59,363 nucleotides of DNA from Bdellovibrionales bacterium (GTDB taxonomy: Bacteria > Myxococcota > XYA12-FULL-58-9 > SYDY01), in assembly GCA_005801425.1 (NCBI GenBank), contig SYDY01000076.1, forward strand, positions 1 to 59,363. The letters run 5' to 3'. This document shows, one piece after another, positions 1-8,429 of the stretch (position 1 is the stretch's first letter; each line of letters begins with the position of its first letter). Made by a program: the position numbers and the translations under genes. Below the pieces are notes generated by a model. That model ran no database searches. It saw only the letters and a program-made list of their open reading frames with translations, and was not told the origin of the DNA.

Positions 1-56
1 AGAGCACCGGCCTTCTAAGTCGGGGGTCAGAGGTTCGATTCCTCTCGGGCGCACCA
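1..56 (+). tRNA. tRNA-Arg(UCU), 3' part only
   Basis: The window opens inside a tRNA. Visible are the end of the D arm, an anticodon arm whose loop CTTCTAA gives anticodon TCT, a variable region, the T arm with GGTTCGATTCC, the 3' acceptor strand and an encoded CCA at 54-56. The UCU anticodon reads AGA codons and makes this tRNA-Arg. The 5' acceptor strand and most of the D arm lie before position 1. No integrase gene or duplicated 3' end was seen beside it. Confidence 0.93.
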
Positions 57-64
57 ATCATTCG

Positions 65-1054
65 TTAAACAGACCGTGCAGCAACCCAGGCTGCTGCCAA
101 AACATCGTCGATATAGCTTTTATAAGAAGCCATTTCTGGCATCGATGGATCTGATCCAGGCACTTCATCCGCTTCTATCGAAACAAGTGCATTCGTCGAG
201 GCTTCGTTGTAGGTCAGTGGCTGAGGATCCAAGATCCGATCCCAAGGTTTTACCTTAGAAAATGCCGCAACATCATGATGAGGCAAGCTTTTTCTGAGTT
301 CTATCCATGCAATTGCAGTCAAAATAACACTGGAACATTGAACAGAAAAAAGGCTCTTGGGTTTTTGACCTATGGCTCGAAATAAATTCTGGATTGGTTC
401 TGAACCCACAAGTTCATGAGAGCCCCGGGCTTGTTTATGCATACCCCCCACAGCACCAAAAAACCTATCCCAATGGGGGAACGGAGATTCATGGGCGATG
501 GGCTCAGGCATGGCATATTCCGTTAATACCCAATGCCCAAGAGAAGCATATTCCTGCTCACGGCCTGTTTTCCCCTGCACCGAATCAAACAATTGCCCCT
601 GGACACACCAAGGCCCAAGCAGCCATGGTGGCTGGTCGCTCGTCCCCCCATGATGAAGCGCACCATGCATTGCAAGCAATTCAGGAAACAACTTGTCACG
701 CTGCTCAAGGCTATGAGACATCGCCACGTGGCACAGACTCATCACGCACGAAATCTCCGTAGGCACCACCAAGGCGAGGCCCTGCATTTGCAACCAGCGC
801 ATGTAACAATCGGGCGATGAGGGCTCTGTCAAAACACGTGATGTTGCTGCAATGATTTCTTTGCTGTAGGTCGCATAAGGATGATCGGGTAAAACTTGTC
901 CATGGCAGGTATCAAGAAACGTGGGCCAATGGAACTCGCCCAATTCTTCCGGCACGTTAGGGAGAGTCTCAGAGAGACCAGCTTTAGAAAAATCCGTCCG
1001 AATCTGACCAAGCGTCACGATCGTCGCTTCATCTGCTTTTCTGATGCTCGCCAA
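65..1054 (-). CDS. hypothetical protein, 329 aa, TTG start
   Basis: I do not recognise this family. The start is a TTG at 1054-1052, chosen because an AGGAG ribosome binding site (complement of 1061-1065) lies at good spacing and the frame is open from there. The protein has no signal peptide and no clear membrane segment. It is rich in Trp, His, Cys and Pro, with clusters such as LLGPWCVQGQLF and HWDRFFGAVGGMHKQ, which suggests a folded soluble domain. It is convergent with the tRNA-Arg gene and lies downstream of the peptide transporter operon in the same direction. It shares its unknown, soluble, single-gene character with the other orphans in this window. Function unknown. Confidence 0.7.
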   Translation of the reverse strand: MASIRKADEATIVTLGQIRTDFSKAGLSETLPNVPEELGEFHWPTFLDTCHGQVLPDHPYATYSKEIIAATSRVLTEPSSPDCYMRWLQMQGLALVVPTEISCVMSLCHVAMSHSLEQRDKLFPELLAMHGALHHGGTSDQPPWLLGPWCVQGQLFDSVQGKTGREQEYASLGHWVLTEYAMPEPIAHESPFPHWDRFFGAVGGMHKQARGSHELVGSEPIQNLFRAIGQKPKSLFSVQCSSVILTAIAWIELRKSLPHHDVAAFSKVKPWDRILDPQPLTYNEASTNALVSIEADEVPGSDPSMPEMASYKSYIDDVLAAAWVAARSV

Positions 1055-1146
1055 AATCGACTCCTGAACCTAAGGGACCCCCGAATAATTGCATGATCTG
1101 TTTATACGGAAATCCCTAACTGCTAGTACCATGGCAAACGCTGACG

Positions 1147-2130
1147 TCAAGCGGTCCTCGGTAATTCTTTAACACATCGAACAATATGACATGAATTAAC
1201 CGCGACCAACGCAGGGATCAATGTTTTACAACGTGCCTCGGCCACCGGACATCGTGGATGCAAATGACAGCCAGACGGTGGAGAAACAGGACTGGGCACT
1301 TCACCTCCCAAGCGAACAAACGAACGTCTGGGCCGTACAGGATGGGCCTTGGGCATCGCAGCAAGAAGGGCTTGCGTATAAGGATGCCTCGGATCCTCAA
1401 ACAATTCAGCCGTAGGTGCCACTTCAACAAGACGCCCAAGATACATCACCGCCACGCGGTGAGCGACATGACGTACCACCGACAAATTGTGTGCCACAAA
1501 AAGGTAGCTCATGCTCCGGCCCGCTTGCAGATCAGCAAGCAAATTGATGATCTGTGCTTGCACACTCACATCAAGCGCACTCACCGCTTCATCACACATA
1601 ACCAATTCGGGTTCCAATGCCAATGCGCGTGCAATGCCAATGCGTTGGCGTTGTCCTCCTGAAAACTCATGGGGATAACGCGAAAGATAATCGGGTTGTA
1701 AACCGACCTGAACAAGCAGATCACGCATTTTGTCGTTTACATCGGACGCCGTTGCGAGACCATGCAGTACCATGGGCGCACCGATGATCTCCCCCACCGT
1801 GCGTCGCGGATTTAAACTGGCATAGGGATCTTGAAAAACGACCTGCATGTGCCGGCGCATACGACGAAGTGCATCACCTTCAAGATGGGTGATATCTTGC
1901 CCACGAAACAGGATCCGACCGCCATCGGCATCCAGCAAACGCACCATGGTACGCGCCGCCGTTGTTTTTCCACACCCACTCTCACCAACCAAGGCCAGGG
2001 TTTCGCCCGGCATGATCTGAAGACTTATTTCATCGACCGCATGTACATGCCCCACAACACGTCGAAGTAAACCACTGCGCACAGGGAAATATTTTTTAAG
2101 ATCCTGCACATCAAGCAATGGCGTGTTCAT
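1147..2130 (-). CDS. oppF: oligopeptide/dipeptide ABC transporter ATP-binding protein (OppF/DppF type)
   Basis: Second ATPase of a peptide importer, about 327 aa, hydrolysing ATP at the inner membrane to drive uptake. Walker [10 protein letters not shown] (about residues 44-52), Q-loop [13 protein letters not shown], signature [15 protein letters not shown], Walker [14 protein letters not shown] and the H-loop VAHNLSVV are all present. The C-terminal Cys-rich oligopeptide-transporter tail ([15 protein letters not shown], then two more Cys) is intact. The ATG at 2130 is preceded by a strong AAGGAGGTGAGC ribosome binding site; the frame runs open 31 codons further upstream but those lie inside oppD. 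The gene overlaps the end of oppD by 20 bases, so the two are translationally coupled. Last gene of the operon. Confidence 0.93.
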   Translation of the reverse strand: MNTPLLDVQDLKKYFPVRSGLLRRVVGHVHAVDEISLQIMPGETLALVGESGCGKTTAARTMVRLLDADGGRILFRGQDITHLEGDALRRMRRHMQVVFQDPYASLNPRRTVGEIIGAPMVLHGLATASDVNDKMRDLLVQVGLQPDYLSRYPHEFSGGQRQRIGIARALALEPELVMCDEAVSALDVSVQAQIINLLADLQAGRSMSYLFVAHNLSVVRHVAHRVAVMYLGRLVEVAPTAELFEDPRHPYTQALLAAMPKAHPVRPRRSFVRLGGEVPSPVSPPSGCHLHPRCPVAEARCKTLIPALVAVNSCHIVRCVKELPRTA

Positions 2131-3100
2131 GCTCACCTCCTTGATAAGGATGATGACAACGCACTTCATGGCCATCACCCACAACATGCAACGGGGGTTC
2201 CAGAGAACAGGCGCTTGATGCACGGGAACATCGATCGCGAAAACGGCACCCCGTAGGAAAGTTCAGCGGACTTGGCACATTCCCAGGAATTGTTTGCAAT
2301 CGACTGCCTGGTTTTGCGGCATCGGGAAGCGATTGCAACAAACCTACTGTGTATGGATGGCTGGGATGCGCAAAGAGATCCTGCACGCAGGCAGTTTCCA
2401 CAACACGACCTGCGTACATCACCACCACACGATCGCAGGTTTCAGCCACCACACCCAAATCGTGGGTGATCAACATAACACCCAATCCGCGCTCATCACG
2501 GAGCTTTACCAATAAATTCAAGATCTGGGCTTGCACGGTTACATCAAGCGCCGTAGTCGGTTCATCGGCAATGAGCAAACGCGGCGAACAACACAACGCC
2601 ATGGCGATCATCACCCGCTGTTTCATGCCACCACTCATCTGGTGCGGGTATGCATCCACACGCATTGCTGGTTCAGAAATGCCCACCAAGGAAAACATCT
2701 CGACAATGCGTGCACGCGCGGCATCATCATCAAGTCCCAAATGCAATGATAACACTTCGCGCAGTTGTTCACCCACCGTGTACACCGGGTTAAGCGAAGT
2801 CATGGGTTCTTGGAAAATCATGGCAATGTCGCGACCACGGATTTTCCGCAATGCCTCGATGGGCATAGAAACAAGATCGTGACCATCGAATAAAATACGA
2901 CCCGCAACAATACGCCCCGGAGGCTCAGGAATAATACGCAAAATACTCATGGCCGTGACGGATTTTCCACATCCGCTTTCACCCACCACACCGAGAATTT
3001 CACCCTGATTTATTTCAAATGAAATGCCGTCAACCGAAGGCAAAATGCCTGCGTCGGTGAAAAAGTGGGTTTTTAAATCGTGGATTTCTAGTAATTTCAT
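2111..3100 (-). CDS. oppD: oligopeptide/dipeptide ABC transporter ATP-binding protein (OppD/DppD type)
   Basis: First ATPase of the peptide importer, 329 aa. Walker [12 protein letters not shown]-loop [19 protein letters not shown], signature [15 protein letters not shown], Walker [14 protein letters not shown] and H-loop [10 protein letters not shown] are in order. The C-terminal cysteine motif ([15 protein letters not shown] and a final CHHP) matches the family. OppD and OppF form the ATPase heterodimer that engages the two permeases encoded just upstream. A hairpin repeat (3103-3160) fills the gap between oppC and this gene and could shape mRNA stability between permease and ATPase genes; that is inference. 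Confidence 0.94.
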   Translation of the reverse strand: MKLLEIHDLKTHFFTDAGILPSVDGISFEINQGEILGVVGESGCGKSVTAMSILRIIPEPPGRIVAGRILFDGHDLVSMPIEALRKIRGRDIAMIFQEPMTSLNPVYTVGEQLREVLSLHLGLDDDAARARIVEMFSLVGISEPAMRVDAYPHQMSGGMKQRVMIAMALCCSPRLLIADEPTTALDVTVQAQILNLLVKLRDERGLGVMLITHDLGVVAETCDRVVVMYAGRVVETACVQDLFAHPSHPYTVGLLQSLPDAAKPGSRLQTIPGNVPSPLNFPTGCRFRDRCSRASSACSLEPPLHVVGDGHEVRCHHPYQGGEHEHAIA

Positions 3101-3102
3101 CT

Positions 3103-3160
3103 CGCACCCCCACCGCTCACTGCGTGAGCGACTCCCCCTCGCTAACGCGAAGTGGAGTTT
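3103..3160. repeat. palindromic repeat family C, copy 1
   Basis: A roughly 58-base element with two hairpins: GCTCACTGCGTGAGC, then a longer arm starting CTCCCCCTCGC and ending GCGAAGTGGAG. The same architecture recurs at 7675-7732 and 37084-37142, with the ACTCCCCCTCGCT and GCGAAGTGGAG blocks conserved and the first hairpin's sequence drifting compensatorily. It occupies nearly all of the oppC-oppD gap. Confidence 0.75.
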
Positions 3161-3165
3161 ATAAC

Positions 3166-4338
3166 TTATTGTCGCAATTTGGGATCCATGGCATCGCGCA
3201 ATCCTTCGCCTACCAAATTAAGCAAACTTACGGTGATAAAAATCGCGATGCCCGGTGCCAAGATCAATGTCCACATGCCCGTGGATCGTCCCGTATTTAA
3301 GATCTGTCCCCAACTTGGTACCGTGATATCCCCAAGACCCAAAAAGCTCACCGTTGATTCAATGAGGATCGATGATGCAACACCAAAAGTTGCAGTCACA
3401 AGCACAGGCCCAAGCGCATTGGGCAACATCTCGCGAAACATAATGTGACGTTTTCCAAAACCTGATGCCACGGCCGCAACGACAAATTCCATGGAGCGTA
3501 ATCTCATAAACTCACCGCGCACCAAACGCGCTGGCGTGGTCCACAAAACCGCCGCGATAATCAACATCACATGAAAAATACTTCGTTTCTCAACAAATGC
3601 AGCCATAGCAAGGATCAAAAACAAACTGGGGATCGACAACATCACTTCGATCAAACGCAAAATAAGAGCATCCACGCGGCCGCCGTAATACCCCGCAAGG
3701 GCCCCTAGGATCGTGCCGATGACCATATAAAGTGCAACCGAAAAAAGTCCTACAGTCATCGAAATACGTGTCCCGTAAATCATACGGGTGCACACATCAC
3801 GGCCCGCATTATCAGTACCCAAAGGATGTGCCCAACTGATAGGCGAACGCACATTGCTCAAATCAACACTCTGAAACCCAAAGGGGAGCAATGGGTAGAC
3901 AGAAGTCACTTCTTGGCCTTCGGCGATCATGATTTTTTCAAGATCGGGGTATGATATTTTTGCGTGGCTTGGGTGGTGAAATAATGTGAATAATAACAAA
4001 ATGCCAAACAAAACCAATAGGACACGTAGGGTTCTGACGGGCGGTTCACGAACCGCCCCTACAAAGAAAAGAAAAAATGACGGAACCCCAAGCACAAGCA
4101 TCACATTAAAAACAATATCGAGCGTGCCTTCGTACACGTTGCGATCGAACAAACTCCAAAACCATGGCGACTCCCATGGTCCGTTACTCACGCGCCAAAG
4201 CAAGGGTTTATCGCTTGCGAGTAGAGGCGCAAAAACAGCGAGTAGAAGAAGAGCCACAAGCATTTGCAATGACCGGTAGGCCAAAGTGTATTTTTTGAAC
4301 TGATGCCAAACAAGATCACTGTACCGTGCGCTACTCAA
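3166..4338 (-). CDS. oppC: peptide ABC transporter permease (OppC/DppC type) with in-frame repeat
   Basis: Inner-membrane permease, 390 aa, longer than the usual 300 or so. The C-terminal two thirds is classical: [23 protein letters not shown], five hydrophobic segments, and the EAA-type loop around [23 protein letters not shown] that contacts the ATPases. The N-terminal third adds extra hydrophobic segments. Between two of them, at about residues 93-101, the residues VGAVREPPV are the translation of a family A palindromic repeat (4039-4062) sitting in frame in a loop, where it should be tolerated. The start overlaps the end of oppB by 8 bases. Confidence 0.92.
   Translation of the reverse strand: MSSARYSDLVWHQFKKYTLAYRSLQMLVALLLLAVFAPLLASDKPLLWRVSNGPWESPWFWSLFDRNVYEGTLDIVFNVMLVLGVPSFFLFFVGAVREPPVRTLRVLLVLFGILLLFTLFHHPSHAKISYPDLEKIMIAEGQEVTSVYPLLPFGFQSVDLSNVRSPISWAHPLGTDNAGRDVCTRMIYGTRISMTVGLFSVALYMVIGTILGALAGYYGGRVDALILRLIEVMLSIPSLFLILAMAAFVEKRSIFHVMLIIAAVLWTTPARLVRGEFMRLRSMEFVVAAVASGFGKRHIMFREMLPNALGPVLVTATFGVASSILIESTVSFLGLGDITVPSWGQILNTGRSTGMWTLILAPGIAIFITVSLLNLVGEGLRDAMDPKLRQ
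4039..4062. repeat. palindromic repeat family A inside oppC
   Basis: GGGCGGTTCACGAACCGCCC followed by CTAC, a near-perfect palindrome seen many times between genes in this window. Here it lies wholly inside oppC and keeps the reading frame (24 bases), encoding VGAVREPP on the minus strand between two hydrophobic segments. Confidence 0.9.
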
Positions 4339-5797
4339 GGGAGATCCTCGGATCTGCGATGGCGTATGAAATATCTGAAATCAATACACCCACCAACGTC
4401 AGAAAACTTGCAGCCACAAGCACCGCCATCACTGCGTTATAGTCGCGATTGTTGATGGCCTCATACAAATAAAGTCCCATGCCTGGAATATTAAAAACCA
4501 CTTCAATCACCACACTCCCGGACAACAACACAGGCAATAAACCCCCAAGCAACGTAAGAAGCGGGATCATCCCATTGCGACCCGCATGTTTGATAATGAC
4601 AGTCCATTCGCCAAGACCTTTGGCGCGGGCTGTGCGCACATAATCGGAACGGATCACATCAATAATTCCTGAACGCGCATAACGCGACAACGCTGCCAAT
4701 GTCACCGACGTATAGGTTGCAACGGGCAACACCAAATGCCACATCACATCACGCATCGACGCCAGCGTCGTCAAACGATGGGGATCTTGCGACTCAAATC
4801 CACCCGTAGGAAACCATGCCAAAGGATCGCCTTCGGACAATAAACGAAGAAGTACCGTACCCGTAAAAAACGTAGGGAGACTGTACAACACAAAAAGTGC
4901 CAAGGTACTGAGATGCTCGCCCACACTCCCCTGCCGAACAGCGCTATAAATTCCCAACGGAACGGCGATGAGATACGCAAGAAGCATGGAAATCAAACTC
5001 AACGAAATGCTGTATTTAAGTTTGCTCAGTACCACATCAAATACATCGCTGCGATCGACCGTGGATTTTCCAAAATCGAGATGCAACAAATTACGCCAAT
5101 AATAGGAAAAGCGGGTATCAAAAAACACGCGACGTGTTTTTTCTAAAGCGGACCAAGTATAGTGGTTTGCATTATCCAGAAACCAGGTTTTCCATTGCGC
5201 AACGGCAGAGGTACACGACTGGATTCCCGCCTTCGCGGGGATGACGTCTTTTGTGTGGATGACGGCGGGCGCGGGGATGGTCGCTGTACATCGCCATGAC
5301 TTTCGTTCTTCATTGCCACGTTGTGCTGTTTGATTAAGCAGACGATCGCCATCGGGTTTAATTTGTCGCTGTGATGCCTCTATCAATTGTTCAATACTGG
5401 CTGAAACCAAGCGCGGGTCTGGATGGTCAAGCAATGCAATCAAAGGCCCTACAAGATATTCTCCTGCGTCCTCCAGCATATTTCTGGCACGAATGCGCCG
5501 TTTGATATCATGCACATCCCCCCAGCCGTGGGCATCGACCAATTTCTTTTCAACATCATCGGCCGTTAAAAACATGCGGGTATTGAGTATGATCGGTTTA
5601 TCGAGATGAAATTGTTCTTTGAAAATTCTAAAACTTTCACGCTGCGCCGATGAACGTTTGCTTTCGCCCGCACCCGATATTTGGGCACTTTCACCGGGAC
5701 GCCCTGGTGCCAAATTGAGCACCCCAAAAATAATCAATGAAATGAAGAACAGTGTGGGGGGCATCGTCAAAAGGCGTCTTGCAATATACGCCCACAT
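4331..5797 (-). CDS. oppB: peptide ABC transporter permease (OppB/DppB type) with large insertion
   Basis: Inner-membrane permease, 488 aa. One N-terminal membrane segment (about residues 5-28, RRLLTMPPTLFFISLIIFG) is followed by NLAPGRPGE, a family hallmark. An insertion of about 180 residues then precedes the normal DFGKSTVDRSDVFDVVLSKLKYS region and the remaining segments. The EAA-type loop (RTARAKGLGEWTVIIKHAGRNGMIPLL) is intact. The insertion contains a short HEAT-like helical stretch (LIALLDHPDPRLVSASIEQL) and, at about residues 184-194, VIPAKAGIQS, the translation of palindromic repeat family B (5217-5246). The ATG at 5797 overlaps the stop codon of the binding-protein gene as TAATG, implying coupled translation. 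Confidence 0.92.
   Translation of the reverse strand: MWAYIARRLLTMPPTLFFISLIIFGVLNLAPGRPGESAQISGAGESKRSSAQRESFRIFKEQFHLDKPIILNTRMFLTADDVEKKLVDAHGWGDVHDIKRRIRARNMLEDAGEYLVGPLIALLDHPDPRLVSASIEQLIEASQRQIKPDGDRLLNQTAQRGNEERKSWRCTATIPAPAVIHTKDVIPAKAGIQSCTSAVAQWKTWFLDNANHYTWSALEKTRRVFFDTRFSYYWRNLLHLDFGKSTVDRSDVFDVVLSKLKYSISLSLISMLLAYLIAVPLGIYSAVRQGSVGEHLSTLALFVLYSLPTFFTGTVLLRLLSEGDPLAWFPTGGFESQDPHRLTTLASMRDVMWHLVLPVATYTSVTLAALSRYARSGIIDVIRSDYVRTARAKGLGEWTVIIKHAGRNGMIPLLTLLGGLLPVLLSGSVVIEVVFNIPGMGLYLYEAINNRDYNAVMAVLVAASFLTLVGVLISDISYAIADPRISLE
5217..5246. repeat. palindromic repeat family B inside oppB
   Basis: GATTCCCGCCTTCGCGGGGA with flanking CTG and TGACG, the family also found at 43177-43202 and 43343-43372. 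It sits in frame in the extra domain of oppB and is read as DVIPAKAGIQS. Confidence 0.88.
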
Positions 5798-7662
5798 TAT
5801 GGGTTCTTTCCACGGAACGACCAATAGCGAATATCAAACTGAGGCCACACTTTGGAAAACTCGGGTGTATTGAGATCATTCCAATACAACACGGGGCGAA
5901 CATTTTCGTAAAAAAACGTGTAAGGTTGTTCTTCGTGGGCAAGTTTATGAAATTCGTGGCATAGTGCCACACGCTTGGTAGGGTCCATTTCTGCGCGCAA
6001 TGCTTCGGCAATACGGTCAGCTTCTTTGTTTTTAAATCCAATTCGATTTGACGATTGCGGTTTATCGGCTTCGCTGGAATGCCAGATCTGCATCAGATCC
6101 ACATCCCAATCCATGGCCCACGCGCTGGTGTACGCATCAAATTCACGTTCTTCCACTTTTTTAAGCATGGTTGACCATTCAAGCGGTCTTGGATCCATGC
6201 GAACACCTATTTGCAACAAGGCCTCACGCCAAACATTGGCAACCGTTGCGTATTCATCGCTGGAACCATAGATGGTCAGCGTAAAGGCAAACGGAATTTT
6301 TTTACCGTCGATGACTTTGTCACGGATCCCATCGCCATCGGTGTCTTTCCACCCGGCTGTATCCAGTTTCTTTTTGGCAAGTTCGAGATCATAGGGCATG
6401 GGCGCTATGGTTTGATCATAACACGGCATTTCCTTGGCAAACGGTCCGCTCACCTCGTGATACAAATCGTAAAATATGTTTTTGATCATCCCAACACGAT
6501 CGAATGATAACGTCATGGCCTGTCGCACACGCTTATCAGAGAAAAACGGCGTGTTCTGATTGTAGGCGATATACGTATAACTCAAGGTGGACATACGCTT
6601 GGTTTCTATATTTTTTTGGCCAAGCAACGGTCCTTTGCCTTCCATCACGGCGGTACGATACTGCTCTGGTTGCAAATACATGATGTCCACTTCATGCATT
6701 TTCAGTTTTCGGATCCAAGCGTTTTGATCTTTGACGATCAAAATGAACACGCGATCAAAAGCCGGTGTTTCACCAAAGTAATGGGCATTGCGTGCTAGTT
6801 CGATATGCACAGAAGGCTCCCAACCTACGAACGTATAGGGCCCTGTGCCAATGGCTTTGCGATTGTACCAATGCTCGTTGAACTTCAAACCCCAGGTTGC
6901 TTGATCGAACGGTTTGCCTTCTTCATCGAACATGTAAAGCCAACGCGGCATGGGCAACGTTTCCATGAGACTGCTAAAATTCAAGGCCGTACGCTTGTTG
7001 AATGTGACTTTAAGCGTATAACGATCGATCGCTTCGACATCTTTAAGCGCTTCAAAATACGTTCGCATGCTGGAGACACGGCCGGAGATCTGATTGTTTC
7101 TAATGATCTCAAAGGCAAAGACAACATCATCGCTGTTGAACTCGTGCTGTCCCTCAAGCCATTTGTATTTCCCCGAAGCCCAATCCACCGTGGGTTTGTG
7201 CCACAGCACACCCTTGCGCAAATGAATAATATAAGTGAGGCCTTGATCGGGTGTTGTGACTTTTGCTGCGAGCTCAGGCCCCCACTTATCTGGATCGTCG
7301 GGGTGGCGTGATGCCAAATAATTGCCAATATAACGATGGTATTCTGCAACATCGGCCCCATCGGCCACGTAAGGATTCAGACCGCGCGGATCAACACCAA
7401 TCCCTTTGCGCAATGTACCGCCGCGTTTGATATTTGTTGCGGTGATCAGTGGGCGGGATCGGGTGAGTAGGTTTTCGGGATCGTTCAAAAGATCTTCCGC
7501 AGAAGATGGCGCAGCAAACTGCACCCCTACCCCAGAGGGGGAGTTTTTTAAGTCGAGTACGGTTTGTTCGATGCGATCAAGCTGGCAGGTATGCAGGACC
7601 AGCACCACGGCCATGCACACAAGCGAAAGAACAACCACAGGCGAATGCAACACAGACCGCAT
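5797..7662 (-). CDS. oppA: family 5 extracellular solute-binding protein (peptide)
   Basis: Peptide-binding component, 621 aa. An N-terminal hydrophobic segment (about residues 7-28, VVVLSLVCMAVVLVLHTC) is followed by a short helix, so the protein is probably membrane-anchored; LHTC is a poor lipobox, so lipidation is doubtful. The binding domain begins near KRGGTLRKGIGVDPRGLNPYV and shows the family pattern: LTYIIHLRKGVLWH, FNSDDVVFAFEI, GTGPYTFVGWEP, RVRQAMTLSFDR. A calcium-loop-like DTDGDGIRDK stretch, common in this family, follows. The ATG at 7662 is preferred over an upstream start because GGGAGAG lies just before it. First gene of a five-gene operon (oppA-B-C-D-F). Confidence 0.9.
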   Translation of the reverse strand: MRSVLHSPVVVLSLVCMAVVLVLHTCQLDRIEQTVLDLKNSPSGVGVQFAAPSSAEDLLNDPENLLTRSRPLITATNIKRGGTLRKGIGVDPRGLNPYVADGADVAEYHRYIGNYLASRHPDDPDKWGPELAAKVTTPDQGLTYIIHLRKGVLWHKPTVDWASGKYKWLEGQHEFNSDDVVFAFEIIRNNQISGRVSSMRTYFEALKDVEAIDRYTLKVTFNKRTALNFSSLMETLPMPRWLYMFDEEGKPFDQATWGLKFNEHWYNRKAIGTGPYTFVGWEPSVHIELARNAHYFGETPAFDRVFILIVKDQNAWIRKLKMHEVDIMYLQPEQYRTAVMEGKGPLLGQKNIETKRMSTLSYTYIAYNQNTPFFSDKRVRQAMTLSFDRVGMIKNIFYDLYHEVSGPFAKEMPCYDQTIAPMPYDLELAKKKLDTAGWKDTDGDGIRDKVIDGKKIPFAFTLTIYGSSDEYATVANVWREALLQIGVRMDPRPLEWSTMLKKVEEREFDAYTSAWAMDWDVDLMQIWHSSEADKPQSSNRIGFKNKEADRIAEALRAEMDPTKRVALCHEFHKLAHEEQPYTFFYENVRPVLYWNDLNTPEFSKVWPQFDIRYWSFRGKNP

Positions 7663-7674
7663 ATAACTCTCCCT

Positions 7675-7732
7675 CGTACCCCCACCCGGCACTTGGTGCC
7701 GACCTCCCCCTCGCTTTGCGAAGTGGAGGTTG
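7675..7732. repeat. palindromic repeat family C, copy 2
   Basis: Lies between sodB and the binding-protein gene. First hairpin GGCACTTGGTGCC, then CCTCCCCCTCGC...GCGAAGTGGAGG. The same two-hairpin design as the copies at 3103 and 37084. Confidence 0.75.
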
Positions 7733-7770
7733 TGAATCTACGGATCAGTTATACGGGATTGGGTGTTGCT

Positions 7771-8364
7771 TCAACCCAAATTTTTGGCAATGAAGCTCCA
7801 GTTGAGCAAATGCTCAAGCACAGCGCCCACGAAGTCGGGACGACGATTTTGATAATCAAGGTAATAGGCATGCTCCCAAACATCCACCGTCATGATCGGC
7901 GTTTGCTTCATGTGAATGGGGCTTTCTGCGTTGCCTGTTTTGGTGATCTTGAGTTTGCCTTCAGCATCGCGCACAAGCCATGCCCAACCGCTTCCGAATT
8001 GCCCAACCGCGGCGGCAACAAATTCTTTTTTGAAATTTTCAAGCGAACCAAATGCCGCTTCGATGGCTGATTTGACATGAGCAGGACACGCACCGCTGTT
8101 TGGCGCCATGCTGTTCCAAAAAAATGTGTGATTCCAAACCTGGGCTGCGTTATTAAAAATCGGTGCTTCAGTATTTACGCCTGCTGTCGCAAGCACGATC
8201 TCTTCAAGGCTTTTGCCTTCGTATTTTCCACCCGCCACAAGTTCGTTGAGTTTATTCACATAGGCATTGTGATGTTTGCCATGATGAAATCCCAATGTAT
8301 TTGCGGAAATGTGAGGTTCAAGGGCTTCGGGACTGTAAGGAAGCGCCGGCAAGGTAAAGGCCAT
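7771..8364 (-). CDS. sodB: superoxide dismutase, Fe type
   Basis: Converts superoxide to oxygen and hydrogen peroxide in the cytoplasm; 197 aa, the normal length. Metal ligands are visible: the first His in FHHGKHHNAYV, His in WNHTFFWNSM, and Asp and His in DVWEHAYYLDYQNRR. The Gln in NNAAQVWNHTFFW is the residue typical of the iron enzyme rather than the manganese one. No signal peptide. It stands alone between the symporter gene and the transporter operon; a family C hairpin repeat follows its stop codon. Confidence 0.96.
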   Translation of the reverse strand: MAFTLPALPYSPEALEPHISANTLGFHHGKHHNAYVNKLNELVAGGKYEGKSLEEIVLATAGVNTEAPIFNNAAQVWNHTFFWNSMAPNSGACPAHVKSAIEAAFGSLENFKKEFVAAAVGQFGSGWAWLVRDAEGKLKITKTGNAESPIHMKQTPIMTVDVWEHAYYLDYQNRRPDFVGAVLEHLLNWSFIAKNLG

Positions 8365-8429
8365 AGGAGACTCCTAAGAAGAATGAAAAAAGTATTGCCG
8401 GAGTACGTTGAGAGAGGATGGGTGTCAAG

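Noticed and set aside
1-1054. Integrated element at the tRNA-Arg gene
   Set aside because: No integrase, no duplicated tRNA end and no other mobility gene is seen next to the tRNA.
5797-7662. Peptide-binding protein as a lipoprotein
   Set aside because: The candidate box is LHTC, with His in place of a small residue, so a membrane anchor is more likely.
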